A stretch of 64,000 nucleotides of DNA from Fructobacillus evanidus (GTDB lineage: Bacteria; Bacillota; Bacilli; Lactobacillales; Lactobacillaceae), in the NCBI RefSeq assembly GCF_963580165.1, contig NZ_CAUZLM010000001.1, forward strand, positions 124,001 through 188,000, written 5' to 3'. The position numbers were made by a program, and so were the translations under genes. The notes below the pieces were generated by a model that saw nothing but the letters and a program-made list of their open reading frames with translations, ran no database searches and was not told the origin of the DNA. Below are positions 16,341-24,056 of the stretch, in pieces. The first letter of the stretch is position 1. Each line of letters begins with the position of its first letter.

Positions 16341-16601
16341 TCAATCATCTTTTTTGGTGATTTTCATTAAATCAAAATAAGTTTTTCCAGAGGTAGTTGG
16401 GTAGTATATCGCTTTGGCTAATCGATTCACATATCCGTTGTTTAACAATTCTGATAATGAAATTTCAGTATCTTCATCATTTTGGAGTGGTGACTTCCTG
16501 AATATTTCACCTTCTGAAATATGAACATTTGATGAATCGAAAGAATCAAACTCATTATTTATGAATTTTTTTAGTAGTAGTTCGGCGTTTTTTGTAAGCA
16601 T
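16341..16601 (-). CDS. Leftward hypothetical protein (86 aa)
   Basis: The likely start is ATG 16601 with TGGAG 7 bases upstream; longer in-frame forms to 16664 lack a ribosome site. The acidic soluble protein begins MLTKNAELLLKKFINNEFDSF and ends KTYFDLMKITKKDD; the LLNNGYVNRLAKAIYYPTTSGKTYFD end has the look of a winged-helix domain (YPTTSGKTYF as wing), which is speculative. It is the second of three leftward genes interrupting the early operon. Confidence 0.65.
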   Translation of the reverse strand: MLTKNAELLLKKFINNEFDSFDSSNVHISEGEIFRKSPLQNDEDTEISLSELLNNGYVNRLAKAIYYPTTSGKTYFDLMKITKKDD

Positions 16602-16662
16602 TGTAGTCTCCATTTTGACTGTAATGAATGTCGTAATTAAGAATATCAAAAAAGGAGGAAAC

Positions 16663-16845
16663 ATGGAAAAGGAAAAGGCAAACGAAATTTCAAACGCATT
16701 GTCAGGTATCAGTTATTCAGATTGGAAAGTTGTTCAAAGCGTTGTTGAAAATAGATTCCATCAAATTAAAAAAGAGCTGACTTACGAAGAAATCAACTCT
16801 AGGATATCTGATCTTACAGCAGAGAAAATGGAAAACCCCTATTAA
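16663..16845 (+). CDS. Early hypothetical protein (60 aa)
   Basis: It starts MEKEKANEISNALSGISYSD after AAAAAAGGAGGAAAC and reads NALSGISYSDWKVVQSVVENRF...LTYEEINSRISDL, a small helical phage protein. It overlaps the end of the convergent Cas2-fold-like gene by 4 bases. No function known. Confidence 0.75.
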   Translation: MEKEKANEISNALSGISYSDWKVVQSVVENRFHQIKKELTYEEINSRISDLTAEKMENPY

Positions 16846-17120
16846 TAAAGAATGTTTTCTTTTATAAATTCCCATTTTTCATGTGTCAAATAGCCTTGAT
16901 AGTTTTTGGCAATTTCAATGATTAAATATGAATCATTTTTATCACATGCTTTGCTTAATCTATCTGACATTTCCTGTGGCGAAAGATTATTTCTAAGCAT
17001 CCATGTTGATTCTAATATTTTTATATATGAACCACCAAAACTGTCGATTACCTTTTTAACATCATCGTATTTTTGACCTGGCGAATTTAAATCATAACTC
17101 AAAATATAAGGCTTACTCAT
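16842..17120 (-). CDS. Cas2-fold-like (SinR-annotated family) small protein
   Basis: The 92-residue protein starts MSKPYILSYDLNSPGQKYDDV, then KVIDSFGG, ESTWMLRNNLSP and NDSYLIIEIAKNYQGYL. This beta-alpha-beta pattern with an early YDLN and ESTW after the first helix is what I associate with the stand-alone ferredoxin-fold family often labelled SinR or Cas2-like. No cas1 or CRISPR array is in the window. It runs leftward in the early operon from the second copy of the divergent control element. An RNA- or DNA-binding or nuclease role is inference. Confidence 0.7.
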   Translation of the reverse strand: MSKPYILSYDLNSPGQKYDDVKKVIDSFGGSYIKILESTWMLRNNLSPQEMSDRLSKACDKNDSYLIIEIAKNYQGYLTHEKWEFIKENILY

Positions 17121-17125
17121 AATAA

Positions 17126-17182
17126 TTCTCCTTTCAATTTACTAGGCTTTGCAGAGCCAGTAATAAAAGGATACCAGAAAGG
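17126..17182. repeat. Duplicated divergent control element, copy B
   Basis: This second copy of the element at 16101-16160 has the same outer arms (TTCTCCTTTCAAT and AAAGGATACCAGAAAGG) and a different centre. Relative to copy A, a C/G pair in the stem is replaced by T/A. Confidence 0.75.
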
Positions 17183-17192
17183 TGGTGATGAC

Positions 17193-17411
17193 TTGAACGG
17201 AACGGCTTATACAAAATTCGACATTAACGAAGAGTACACACAAAAGCAGGTTATGGAGAAGTTAGGAATCAAGGCGCACGCTACCTTCAAAAAATACTTC
17301 AAAGATAATCCAAAATTTCCAAAACCAATATGGCCGAGCAAAACGCACCCAGTTTATTCGGGGTATGAGCTGTATAACTACTTCTTCAAACGAGCAAGGA
17401 AATACGCATAG
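17193..17411 (+). CDS. Excisionase-like or DUF771-like HTH protein (72 aa)
   Basis: A TTG start after AGAAAGGTGGTGATGAC opens a 72-residue protein with a winged-helix look: YTQKQVMEKLGIKAHATFKKYF as helix-turn-helix and HPVYSGYELYNYFFKRARKYA as the terminal helix. Phage excisionases and DUF771 proteins share this size and layout. It could assist the integrase in excision, or act as an early regulator. Confidence 0.65.
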   Translation: MNGTAYTKFDINEEYTQKQVMEKLGIKAHATFKKYFKDNPKFPKPIWPSKTHPVYSGYELYNYFFKRARKYA

Positions 17412-17421
17412 GAGGCGTAAA

Positions 17422-17577
17422 ATGAGCGAATTTAATCAATTATGGTCGATTGTAGCCACGTTGGTAACGTTGGCAGTCATCGCAGTATCAGCGTTTGAAA
17501 TTGGCTACACACTCGGACGAGATGACAAAAAGAAAGCAAAAGAAAAAGCCCGCTTGAATAAGCGAGCTCAGGCATAA
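17422..17577 (+). CDS. Single-TM early protein (51 aa)
   Basis: It starts MSEFNQLWSIVATLVTLAVI with one membrane helix (residues ~7-30), followed by a strongly charged tail DDKKKAKEKARLNKRAQA. AGGAGGCGTAAA precedes the ATG. Function unknown. Confidence 0.7.
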   Translation: MSEFNQLWSIVATLVTLAVIAVSAFEIGYTLGRDDKKKAKEKARLNKRAQA

Positions 17578-17635
17578 ATAAAATTTCCTACAAAAATATT
17601 TATGCCCTAATTATAGCACAAAAGGAGGGCTAATC

Positions 17636-17815
17636 ATGACAACAGGTAATCGAGTAGCAGACGACATTATCCATTATCACATGAATGACAGAAATTCTAA
17701 TGAAATTGAACGAGTTCAAGACCAATTGGAAAAACTATACGACAAGCAATCTGAATTAAATGATGAAGTTGAAGAACTTGAAATTTACTTGCAGGAATTG
17801 GGGGTTCAACTATGA
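17636..17815 (+). CDS. Small coiled-coil phage protein (59 aa)
   Basis: ATG 17636 follows AAAAGGAGGGCTAATC. The peptide starts MTTGNRVADDIIHYHMND and continues with a heptad-rich helix (ERVQDQLEKLYDKQSELNDEVEELEIYLQ). It ends in a 4-base ATGA overlap with the next gene, so the two are translationally coupled. Confidence 0.75.
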   Translation: MTTGNRVADDIIHYHMNDRNSNEIERVQDQLEKLYDKQSELNDEVEELEIYLQELGVQL

Positions 17816-18201
17816 GAGATGTATCAATTGTAGATTCATACGGAGAAATCACATCAGCAGTTGATTTGGGAAATGAGGACTTTTTCAAATCATTGTCTCC
17901 GAGTCAGAAAAGTGAAGTGTACTTCAAGATTCAAGAAATGGAAGGCAACATCAAAAAGTTCAAGAAGTACGCACGAGAATACCTGATTGATGGTGGCCAA
18001 ATTGACGACATTGAAATGAGCGAGGTTGGTCGACGAGTAGTCGTTAATGACCCAGAACTGATGCTCAAGTATTTGAAAGCATATGGATTAGAGGTACTTC
18101 AATTCAAGGGTGTAACAGACCTTAAGAAGATTCTTAACGAAGAAGAATTTGATGAAGTTACGGTCATCAAAAAAACTGAAAAAGTTAATTTCAAAAAGTA
18201 A
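17812..18201 (+). CDS. Hypothetical protein of the recombination module (129 aa)
   Basis: A soluble, charged protein with a helical centre (EMEGNIKKFKKYAREYLIDGG) and a basic tail (KKTEKVNFKK). It lies immediately before the Sak4-like ATPase and is coupled to the coiled-coil gene. Position and coiled centre recall phage nuclease-inhibitor-type proteins upstream of annealing modules, but no diagnostic motif is visible. Confidence 0.7.
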   Translation: MRDVSIVDSYGEITSAVDLGNEDFFKSLSPSQKSEVYFKIQEMEGNIKKFKKYAREYLIDGGQIDDIEMSEVGRRVVVNDPELMLKYLKAYGLEVLQFKGVTDLKKILNEEEFDEVTVIKKTEKVNFKK

Positions 18202-18216
18202 GAAAGGAGACGAGCC

Positions 18217-18975
18217 ATGATTACATTCAAAGAAGGCGAAATCAAGCCATCAGGAAACATGTACTTCATCTATGGAGATGGTGGTACAGGTAAAACGAGC
18301 CTGTCTAAGGAATTTAAAGGCAATAAAGTGTCTTTCATATTTGATGGTTCATACAATGCACTAGCAGATACAACAGATACATTTGTATTCGCTTTTGATG
18401 ACACGGATGCTGAACAAATTCAGGCAATGGTTGATTACTATATCGAAAAAGTAATTGGCGGAGAAAACATTGATGTCATTGTTTTAGACAATGTGACGGC
18501 CCTACAAAATTGGGTGTTAGAAAACATTGATGGAAAGTCGAAAGACGGCCGCCAAAACTACCAGAAGTTGCAAGTATGGTTCAGAAATCTTGGCATGCGG
18601 TTGCGTAGAAGTCGAAAGACTGTATTAGTTACAGCCCACCAGATTGACAATGGTTCAAGTGGACTAGATGGCAAGGGACGGTTTGAACCAGATATGAACG
18701 CTAAGACGTTCAATGCATTGTCAGCACCATTCGACATTGTTGGTCGTATCTACAAGAACGATGGTGAACGATATATTGACCTAGATTCCGAAAATGGGAA
18801 TCACGCAAAAAATAGAATTGATGACCGTACGTTGATTAAGGCAAACGAATTGGTAGAACCTGCTGAGCAGAAAGAGTTGCCAACTAAAAAGACACAGAAA
18901 GCGCCTAAAAAGGCCGACAAGACATTTGAAGAACAAGTAGCAGACGTTGCTAACGAATTAGGAAAGCGAGCATAA
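18217..18975 (+). CDS. Sak4-like RecA-fold ATPase
   Basis: The 252-residue protein has Walker A GDGGTGKT at residues 20-27 and Walker B IDVIVLDN near 86-93, then TVLVTAHQID, typical of the AAA_24/Sak4 group of phage ATPases. Sak4 proteins promote single-strand annealing or strand exchange together with an SSB. The C-terminal 50 residues are a basic, Lys-rich linker and acidic end. The DUF669 protein just downstream is the usual partner. AAAGGAGACGAGCC precedes the ATG. Confidence 0.88.
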   Translation: MITFKEGEIKPSGNMYFIYGDGGTGKTSLSKEFKGNKVSFIFDGSYNALADTTDTFVFAFDDTDAEQIQAMVDYYIEKVIGGENIDVIVLDNVTALQNWVLENIDGKSKDGRQNYQKLQVWFRNLGMRLRRSRKTVLVTAHQIDNGSSGLDGKGRFEPDMNAKTFNALSAPFDIVGRIYKNDGERYIDLDSENGNHAKNRIDDRTLIKANELVEPAEQKELPTKKTQKAPKKADKTFEEQVADVANELGKRA

Positions 18976-18979
18976 GACT

Positions 18980-19579
18980 ATGGCATTTGGAGTAACAGTA
19001 GACAACAACAACGTATCAGGGCAACAAGTTGAAGAGGCTGGAAAGTACAACGTACGAGTCCTCGACAACTCAGAAGCAAAGAAGACATCAACTGGTAAGG
19101 ATATGGCCGTTATGAACTATGAAGTTGTAGATGGTCCTTACGCAGGCGGACAAATCCGTTACGACAACATTGTTTGGGACGAAAAGGATGAAGATTCACG
19201 AAAGCGTTCAGAACGAAATTTCAACACCATGTTGGTTGCTGTTGGTGTTCCTGAAGGAACTAAGGTAGACAGTATTCAAAAATTTGTAAGGGGTATGGCT
19301 GGGAAGGAATTGTCAGTCACAGTTGATTGGAGCGAGTTTAACGGAAAGCTGAACCTCAACGTTAAACGACGTGAGCCAAAGCTCGCTAATGGAAGTGAAC
19401 CAAATGGAGTCACTCGTGACATGTTTGAGGCCAAGAATAGCGCCCCAAATGTGCAAGCACCATCAAGCAACGCATTTGCAAGTAAGCAACCAGAGCAGAC
19501 TGGTTTCAATCCATTTGCTAAGCAAGTAGCAGCAAACAGCTCTGAAATCGATATCTCAGATGATGACCTTCCATTCTAA
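18980..19579 (+). CDS. DUF669 family, SSB-like phage protein
   Basis: The 199-residue protein begins with an OB-like region (GKYNVRVLDNSEAKKTSTGKD, YAGGQIRYDNIVWDE, GKELSVTVDWSEFNG), followed by a flexible linker and the acidic tip DISDDDLPF. That tip mimics the C-terminal protein-interaction tail of single-strand DNA-binding proteins. DUF669 genes regularly follow Sak4-like ATPases and probably supply the SSB for annealing. It starts 4 bases after the ATPase stop. Confidence 0.87.
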   Translation: MAFGVTVDNNNVSGQQVEEAGKYNVRVLDNSEAKKTSTGKDMAVMNYEVVDGPYAGGQIRYDNIVWDEKDEDSRKRSERNFNTMLVAVGVPEGTKVDSIQKFVRGMAGKELSVTVDWSEFNGKLNLNVKRREPKLANGSEPNGVTRDMFEAKNSAPNVQAPSSNAFASKQPEQTGFNPFAKQVAANSSEIDISDDDLPF

Positions 19580-19597
19580 TAGGTGTAGGTGCGATAC

Positions 19598-20539
19598 ATG
19601 GGAAGTTCGAAATTATTAATTCAAGAAAGCCCAATGCAATTTCAACCAAGTTTGGCGAAATTATTAGGAAGTTCAGACAGGGCGATTGTGCTTCAACAAA
19701 TACATTACTGGATGGAGCGTTCAGGAAAAGAATTTGATGGAAAAACATGGGTATTTAACACAATTGGAGATTGGGAAAATCAGTTCATTTGGATGTCAGA
19801 AAGCACTGTAAAACGTACTTTAAAATTTCTAACAGACGAAAATTTCTTGATCACTGGAAATTACAACAAACAGAAATTTGACAAAACAAAATGGTACACA
19901 ATCGACTATGAGCGCCTTAACAGCGCATTAGGTCAATTTGAACAAATCGATAAAAGCAAAACGTCCAATCGAACAGGCCAATTTGACCCAATGGAAGATG
20001 TCAATTTGGAACGCTCTGAACAGGTCAATTTGACACCATCAGAACAGGTCAATTTGACCCGACCAATACCATTAGACTACCAAGAGACTAACCAAGAGAC
20101 TACTCCATTAGATTATGGCGAAGTGGAATCGATAAATCCTGCAAAGGATATGCTGGAAATTTTCAACTCAGCAACAAATCGTCAGCTAAATAATTCAGGA
20201 ATTTTTGGCCAACTTGTTTTTAAAAATATTTCAGTCCAAGAATTTCAGGATGTGATGAATTACATCGTGGATAGCTGGTCAGAAGATATTATCGCTAAGT
20301 TTTCTAGTACAACGCTAGTTAAGAAATTTGATCAGTATTCGGACAAGGCGATTGAGTTTGGTTATCGAGATGGCAAACGTCCAAAGAAACCTACCAAAGG
20401 CAAGCAAGAGCCAAAGATTGCCACAAATGCCGAAATTCAGCAACAGCAGGAACAACAATCACAGCCACAGACTAAACAGCCAGCAGATAGTCCAGAGGAC
20501 TTGATGGCCATGTTAAACGGCAGGCATACACATCTATGA
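19598..20539 (+). CDS. Phage replication initiator (replisome organiser)
   Basis: The N-terminal ~110 residues form a winged-helix domain (SSDRAIVLQQIHYWMERSG, WMSESTVKRTLKFLTDENFL), the DNA-binding part seen in phage initiator/DnaD-like proteins. A repetitive middle (residues ~115-155) encodes the iterons annotated separately. A C-terminal helical domain (AKDMLEIFNSATNR...KKFDQY) and Gln-rich tail follow. It would open the origin and recruit host DnaC/DnaB-type helicase proteins. A GTG at 19589 is an alternative start. Confidence 0.82.
   Translation: MGSSKLLIQESPMQFQPSLAKLLGSSDRAIVLQQIHYWMERSGKEFDGKTWVFNTIGDWENQFIWMSESTVKRTLKFLTDENFLITGNYNKQKFDKTKWYTIDYERLNSALGQFEQIDKSKTSNRTGQFDPMEDVNLERSEQVNLTPSEQVNLTRPIPLDYQETNQETTPLDYGEVESINPAKDMLEIFNSATNRQLNNSGIFGQLVFKNISVQEFQDVMNYIVDSWSEDIIAKFSSTTLVKKFDQYSDKAIEFGYRDGKRPKKPTKGKQEPKIATNAEIQQQQEQQSQPQTKQPADSPEDLMAMLNGRHTHL
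19931..20058 (+). other. Iteron array inside the initiator gene (putative phage ori)
   Basis: Five copies of a 12-mer close to GGTCAATTTGAC start at 19931, 19976, 19999, 20023 and 20047; the last four are spaced 23-24 bases. Lactococcal and streptococcal phages place origins as direct repeats inside the initiator gene. The protein repeats (QVNLTPSEQVNLT) follow from the DNA repeats. Confidence 0.65.
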
Positions 20540-20778
20540 TTAATCGACTGAGAGAGCTCAGGCAGGCGAATAACTTTTCACTAGCCAGCGTTAGTCGCTA
20601 CTCAGAGGCCAAAGGGCTAAAGCTGAGCACAACTAGCCTAGCCAACATGGAAACGGGCGTGACGAGCGTAAGAGACGTGTATTTGGTTATGCTGTCCGAG
20701 CTGTATGGCGTGTCAGTTGATTATATTTTGAAAAACGAAAAGGAATCACTAGATGGCGGAGCAGACAAGAAAAGCTGA
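20536..20778 (+). CDS. XRE-family HTH protein (80 aa)
   Basis: A compact XRE domain (INRLRELRQANNFSLASVSRYSEAKGLKLSTTSLANMETG) extends nearly the full length, ending in a short linker. ATGA overlap with the initiator gene shows coupling. A third phage regulator of this type, separate from CI and Cro, may tune replication or middle genes. Confidence 0.82.
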   Translation: MINRLRELRQANNFSLASVSRYSEAKGLKLSTTSLANMETGVTSVRDVYLVMLSELYGVSVDYILKNEKESLDGGADKKS

Positions 20779-20956
20779 CCGAATCTGGGCACTGTACAAG
20801 GGTGACGAGTTCATCACGTCGGGCACGATTTACGAGATAGCCGAAGCAACGGGCAAGCGGTTCGATAGTCTGATGTTCCTAACTCGCCCAGCGTATAAGA
20901 AGCGCAAGGATTTCGGTAACAGATTACAAATTTACGAGGTAGACGAAGATGAATGA
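20753..20956 (+). CDS. Small early protein with KxDEFITSGT motif (67 aa)
   Basis: Starts MAEQTRKADRIWALYKGDEF and contains GTIYEIAEATGKRFDSLMFLTRPAYKKR, a short HTH-like pattern found in many Firmicute phage early genes without assigned function. It overlaps the XRE gene by 26 bases in another frame. Confidence 0.7.
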   Translation: MAEQTRKADRIWALYKGDEFITSGTIYEIAEATGKRFDSLMFLTRPAYKKRKDFGNRLQIYEVDEDE

Positions 20957-21092
20957 TTTAAACGAATGGTTATCAGGAATTGGCAATAAAGTTGTCACAA
21001 GTGCTTTTATGACGAACGAAACAAAAGTTCCAGAAAAACAGCACATTGAGATTAACGGGAAGATTTATAAAGTGACGGTGGAGAAGGTTTAA
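20949..21092 (+). CDS. Small hypothetical protein (47 aa)
   Basis: The ATG lies inside the end of the preceding gene, preceded by GAGGTAGACGAAG. The peptide starts MNDLNEWLSGIGNKVVTS and ends INGKIYKVTVEKV. It fills the gap before the antirepressor. Confidence 0.6.
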   Translation: MNDLNEWLSGIGNKVVTSAFMTNETKVPEKQHIEINGKIYKVTVEKV

Positions 21093-21125
21093 GGCGTAGG
21101 TTGTCCTACGGGTTAGGAGACGAAG

Positions 21126-21866
21126 ATGAACAACTTAATTATTTTTGATCGAACAGACCAGACAAAAGAACCAACGGTATCAGCTCGAGAATTGTTTAAA
21201 CAATTAGGATTTACAAGAAACTTCAACCGCTGGTTTGAAACTAACAGCAAATACTTGATTGAAGGTGTTGATTTTACAAGTGCACATACGGGTGCAGTTG
21301 TAAATAACGGGGCTATTAAGCCACTTCAAGATTATGAATTGTCAATCGAAGCTTCTAAGAACATTGCCATGCAATCAAACAGTGAAGAAGGCCATCAGAT
21401 TCGCAAGTATTTCATTGAGGTTGAAAAACAGTGGAACGACCCGAATTTGGTTGTTGAGCGTGGTTTGATTATTGCTAACAAGTTGCTTGGAGAGCGTGAC
21501 CAAAAAATTAAGTTCTTAGCAATCCAAAACGAAGCAATGAAGCCCAAGGCTGACTTTTATGACAAGGTAGCCGAGTCAAAGGATGTGTTCTACATGAAGC
21601 AACTAGCCGACCACCTTGACCAGAACGGTCATCACACAGGCCAGAACCTGTTATTCAAAGAATTGGTGCGAGATGGCTACTTGCGCAAGTTAAAGAACGG
21701 TTACGCCCCAACAAGTTACGCCAACACTCGCAAGCTGTTTAAGAGCGTGGAAACAACCTACGACCGTTCTGGCGGTCCAAGTGTTTCTATGACTGTCCGA
21801 GTGACGGCCAAGGGCATGCAATACTTCGTTAAAAAATACTGCACTAAGGCAGTAGCTGAGGCTTAA
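21126..21866 (+). CDS. Phage antirepressor (AntA/KilAC)
   Basis: The 246-residue protein has an N-terminal AntA/AntB domain (TVSARELFKQLGFTRNFNRWF, then VNNGAIKPLQDYELSIEASKNIAMQ) and a C-terminal KilAC domain (FYMKQLADHLDQNGHHTGQNLLFKELVRDGYL). Such proteins bind and inactivate phage repressors and promote lytic growth. TTAGGAGACGAAG precedes the ATG. Confidence 0.92.
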   Translation: MNNLIIFDRTDQTKEPTVSARELFKQLGFTRNFNRWFETNSKYLIEGVDFTSAHTGAVVNNGAIKPLQDYELSIEASKNIAMQSNSEEGHQIRKYFIEVEKQWNDPNLVVERGLIIANKLLGERDQKIKFLAIQNEAMKPKADFYDKVAESKDVFYMKQLADHLDQNGHHTGQNLLFKELVRDGYLRKLKNGYAPTSYANTRKLFKSVETTYDRSGGPSVSMTVRVTAKGMQYFVKKYCTKAVAEA

Positions 21867-21876
21867 GAGAGGGCGT

Positions 21877-22569
21877 ATGGAAGTTGCAGGCAAGTTGCTC
21901 AGCAAACGGGGCAACGTGGTCACAATTGAATTAGCTGACGAGGTTGACACCCAATTTTATACGGACTCAGTAGGGCTGGTGTTGCGTGATGATCGGTCGA
22001 TTACAGCCCAGCAACGTAAGTTCGCCTACGCCATTATGGCCGACATTGCCAAATCTGACATTGGTGGCTTCTGGGCGGGCGATAACAAGGCAGTCGAAAA
22101 CTACTTCAAAGCTAAGTATTGCCTGGATAACGATTTGGACTATATCAGCCTGTCGACTAGGTTAGGCAATCGAACAGATACCAACGAGTTTATCAGCATG
22201 TTATTGGACTTTAGCCTGGCACACAACGTGGCACTGTCCAGAATGCCAATAAATGAGCTAGAGGGCGACTTTGGCAGGCGGTTCGAGTATTCATGCCTAA
22301 TTAATAAAAAGTGCGTTATATGCGGTACTAGCAAGGGTATCGAGTTTGCTCATTGTAAGGCGATTGGGTTTGTCAACAGCCGGCAGAAGATGAACCATCT
22401 TGGCTGGCTAGGCATGGCACTATGTCACACACACCATCAGCAACAACATTCCAAAGATTGGGGAATTGAGCGATTTATGAAGCACTACCATTTGCAGGGC
22501 GTGCCAGTTGATGAACGAATTGCCAAGATTTACCACTTGCACATTGTTAAGGAAGAGAAATTGGTATAG
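21877..22569 (+). CDS. Putative HNH nuclease-like phage protein
   Basis: The 230-residue protein carries a zinc/HNH-type C-terminal half: CVICGTSKGIEFAHCKAIG near 147-165 and CHTHHQQQHSKD near 190-201. The N-terminal half (ITAQQRKFAYAIMADIA, YCLDNDLDYISLS) matches the phage putative HNHc nuclease family. It may process recombination intermediates together with Sak4, DUF669 protein and RusA nearby. It starts 10 bases after the antirepressor. Confidence 0.85.
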   Translation: MEVAGKLLSKRGNVVTIELADEVDTQFYTDSVGLVLRDDRSITAQQRKFAYAIMADIAKSDIGGFWAGDNKAVENYFKAKYCLDNDLDYISLSTRLGNRTDTNEFISMLLDFSLAHNVALSRMPINELEGDFGRRFEYSCLINKKCVICGTSKGIEFAHCKAIGFVNSRQKMNHLGWLGMALCHTHHQQQHSKDWGIERFMKHYHLQGVPVDERIAKIYHLHIVKEEKLV

Positions 22570-22911
22570 ATGGTTTTTATAAATAAAAAATATGGTATTC
22601 ATTCACTGAATGGGCCATTATCTGACGAAGCAGCAAACATTATTTACGATTTGATGGATGAGAAAGAAGAGGAAGCTATGACACAAAAGACTTTTACAGA
22701 AGAACAATACAAAGCGATTACTGATTGCTTTGACAAGTTGAGGCAAGATTACAACTACGGTCTGCTAAACAGTTTCTTGGTTGATAAATTACAGCAAGAA
22801 TTAAGCGGAACAGTAAATACTAATATTTATTGGCCAGAAATTGTTGCCATTGCTAATCCACGCACTCGTGAATCGGCTCATGACCAGTTCGTTGAGAAAG
22901 AGAAGAAGTGA
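22570..22911 (+). CDS. Phage hypothetical protein (113 aa)
   Basis: The ATG directly follows the stop of the HNH gene. The soluble, acidic protein (begins MVFINKKYGIHSLNGPLSDE) has a helical centre (KTFTEEQYKAITDCFDKLRQDYNYGLL). No known motif; it is part of the early operon. Confidence 0.7.
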   Translation: MVFINKKYGIHSLNGPLSDEAANIIYDLMDEKEEEAMTQKTFTEEQYKAITDCFDKLRQDYNYGLLNSFLVDKLQQELSGTVNTNIYWPEIVAIANPRTRESAHDQFVEKEKK

Positions 22912-23135
22912 TGAAAAAAGTAAAGGCAGTTTGGATTGGTTATCTGGTATATGACCCATTCACAGGCGGTATCTCGGTTGAAAACGATACGCTTGATAGG
23001 TCAGATTTCAAAGATGAAAAGGCGTTTGATGAATTAGTTGAGAAAGCAATGAATCCAAAAGAGGGCGATCAGATTTTTGGTAATGATTTAGATAAATGTG
23101 AGATTGAATTTATTTACGAAGAGGAGAATCAATGA
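22911..23135 (+). CDS. Phage hypothetical protein (74 aa)
   Basis: ATG 22911 overlaps the preceding TGA; a GTG one codon earlier is possible. The beta-rich start MKKVKAVWIGYLVYDPFTGG is followed by an acidic helix. No function recognised. Confidence 0.7.
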   Translation: MKKVKAVWIGYLVYDPFTGGISVENDTLDRSDFKDEKAFDELVEKAMNPKEGDQIFGNDLDKCEIEFIYEEENQ

Positions 23136-23428
23136 AAAAAATTTCAAAAGAAGAAATTCTAGAGGCCAAAAAATGTAACGGAATTGAAAATTTAATTGCA
23201 CGACTATACAGGATTGAATCAAATTTAAGTGATGAACAAATATGTAGTCTGTATTTGGAACACAAAGCAAAAGATTTTGTTAAACAAATTAGATTTATAT
23301 CTGTTTTCAAAGACGAAGACACTATTGAGTTGAACAAGCTACTTAGACGAGGATATGAAATCAAGGAACGAATCAATTTCATAACTGGATATAGCTATCT
23401 TTTGGAAAAAACATTGGAGGTTCATTGA
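23132..23428 (+). CDS. Phage hypothetical protein (98 aa)
   Basis: Coupled by ATGA to the preceding gene, with GAGGAGAATCA upstream. It is a helical, charged and A+T-rich gene (starts MKKISKEEILEAKKCNGIEN). No motif. Confidence 0.7.
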   Translation: MKKISKEEILEAKKCNGIENLIARLYRIESNLSDEQICSLYLEHKAKDFVKQIRFISVFKDEDTIELNKLLRRGYEIKERINFITGYSYLLEKTLEVH

Positions 23429-23655
23429 TGCTACTACCAGTTATTGCACTAGTGCTAGTGTTGGGCGTTGCTATGTATTCATTACTAGTTGTTGTCTATT
23501 TTGCTTATAAGATTATTGCTACGATTATCAGTTTGATTTTCGAAGCGATTGGAAACTATCGTCATTCGAAATGGATGAAGAAGCACCCAGAAGAAGTTGA
23601 GCGAGTTAACAAGGCCATTAAGCAATTAGGGGAGTTGTTCCAGGGAAATAAATGA
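23428..23655 (+). CDS. Phage membrane protein (75 aa)
   Basis: One or two hydrophobic helices (LLPVIALVLVLGVAMYSLL and VYFAYKIIATIISLIFEAI) are followed by a basic tail. ATG 23428 has TTGGAGGTTCATTG upstream and is preferred over a TTG one codon earlier. Confidence 0.7.
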   Translation: MLLPVIALVLVLGVAMYSLLVVVYFAYKIIATIISLIFEAIGNYRHSKWMKKHPEEVERVNKAIKQLGELFQGNK

Positions 23656-24035
23656 TTGAATTTAATCTAGAGATTCTAAAACCATTCACGCTCAACAAAT
23701 ACATCCAGGCCGAGCGGCAGAATCGTTACATTGCTTCCAAGATGAAGAAGCGAGCGACTAACTATTGCATGCTGACTGTTCAACAGGCCATGGTTGATGG
23801 TGTGCGATTTGATTGGCCATGTAAATTAGAAATTAAGTGGTATTTACCAGATAAGCGTATAGATCCAGACAATTGGTCATTTACCAAGAAATTCATATTT
23901 GATGGCATGCAGAAGGCCAGTGTACGCAGTGATGTGTTCTTGCCAAATGATAGTTACAAATTCGTAACTGGGTTTGATGAGACGTTTGATATTGATAAGG
24001 ATAACCCAAGGGTAGAGATTAGGGTCAAAAAATAA
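23652..24035 (+). CDS. rusA: RusA-family Holliday junction resolvase
   Basis: The 127-residue protein has the RusA core: basic N-terminus (LNKYIQAERQNRYIASKMKKR), LEIKWYLPDKRIDPDNWSFTKKFIFDGM (the D-PDN catalytic loop near residue 76) and a second acidic patch (VRSDVFLPND). It would cut four-way junctions before packaging. Coupled by ATGA to the membrane-protein gene. Confidence 0.9.
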   Translation: MIEFNLEILKPFTLNKYIQAERQNRYIASKMKKRATNYCMLTVQQAMVDGVRFDWPCKLEIKWYLPDKRIDPDNWSFTKKFIFDGMQKASVRSDVFLPNDSYKFVTGFDETFDIDKDNPRVEIRVKK

Positions 24036-24056
24036 TATAGACAGGGGAATGTTCAG

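Noticed and set aside
16842..17120. A CRISPR-Cas locus based on the Cas2-like protein.
   Set aside because: No cas1, effector genes or repeat-spacer array anywhere in the window.
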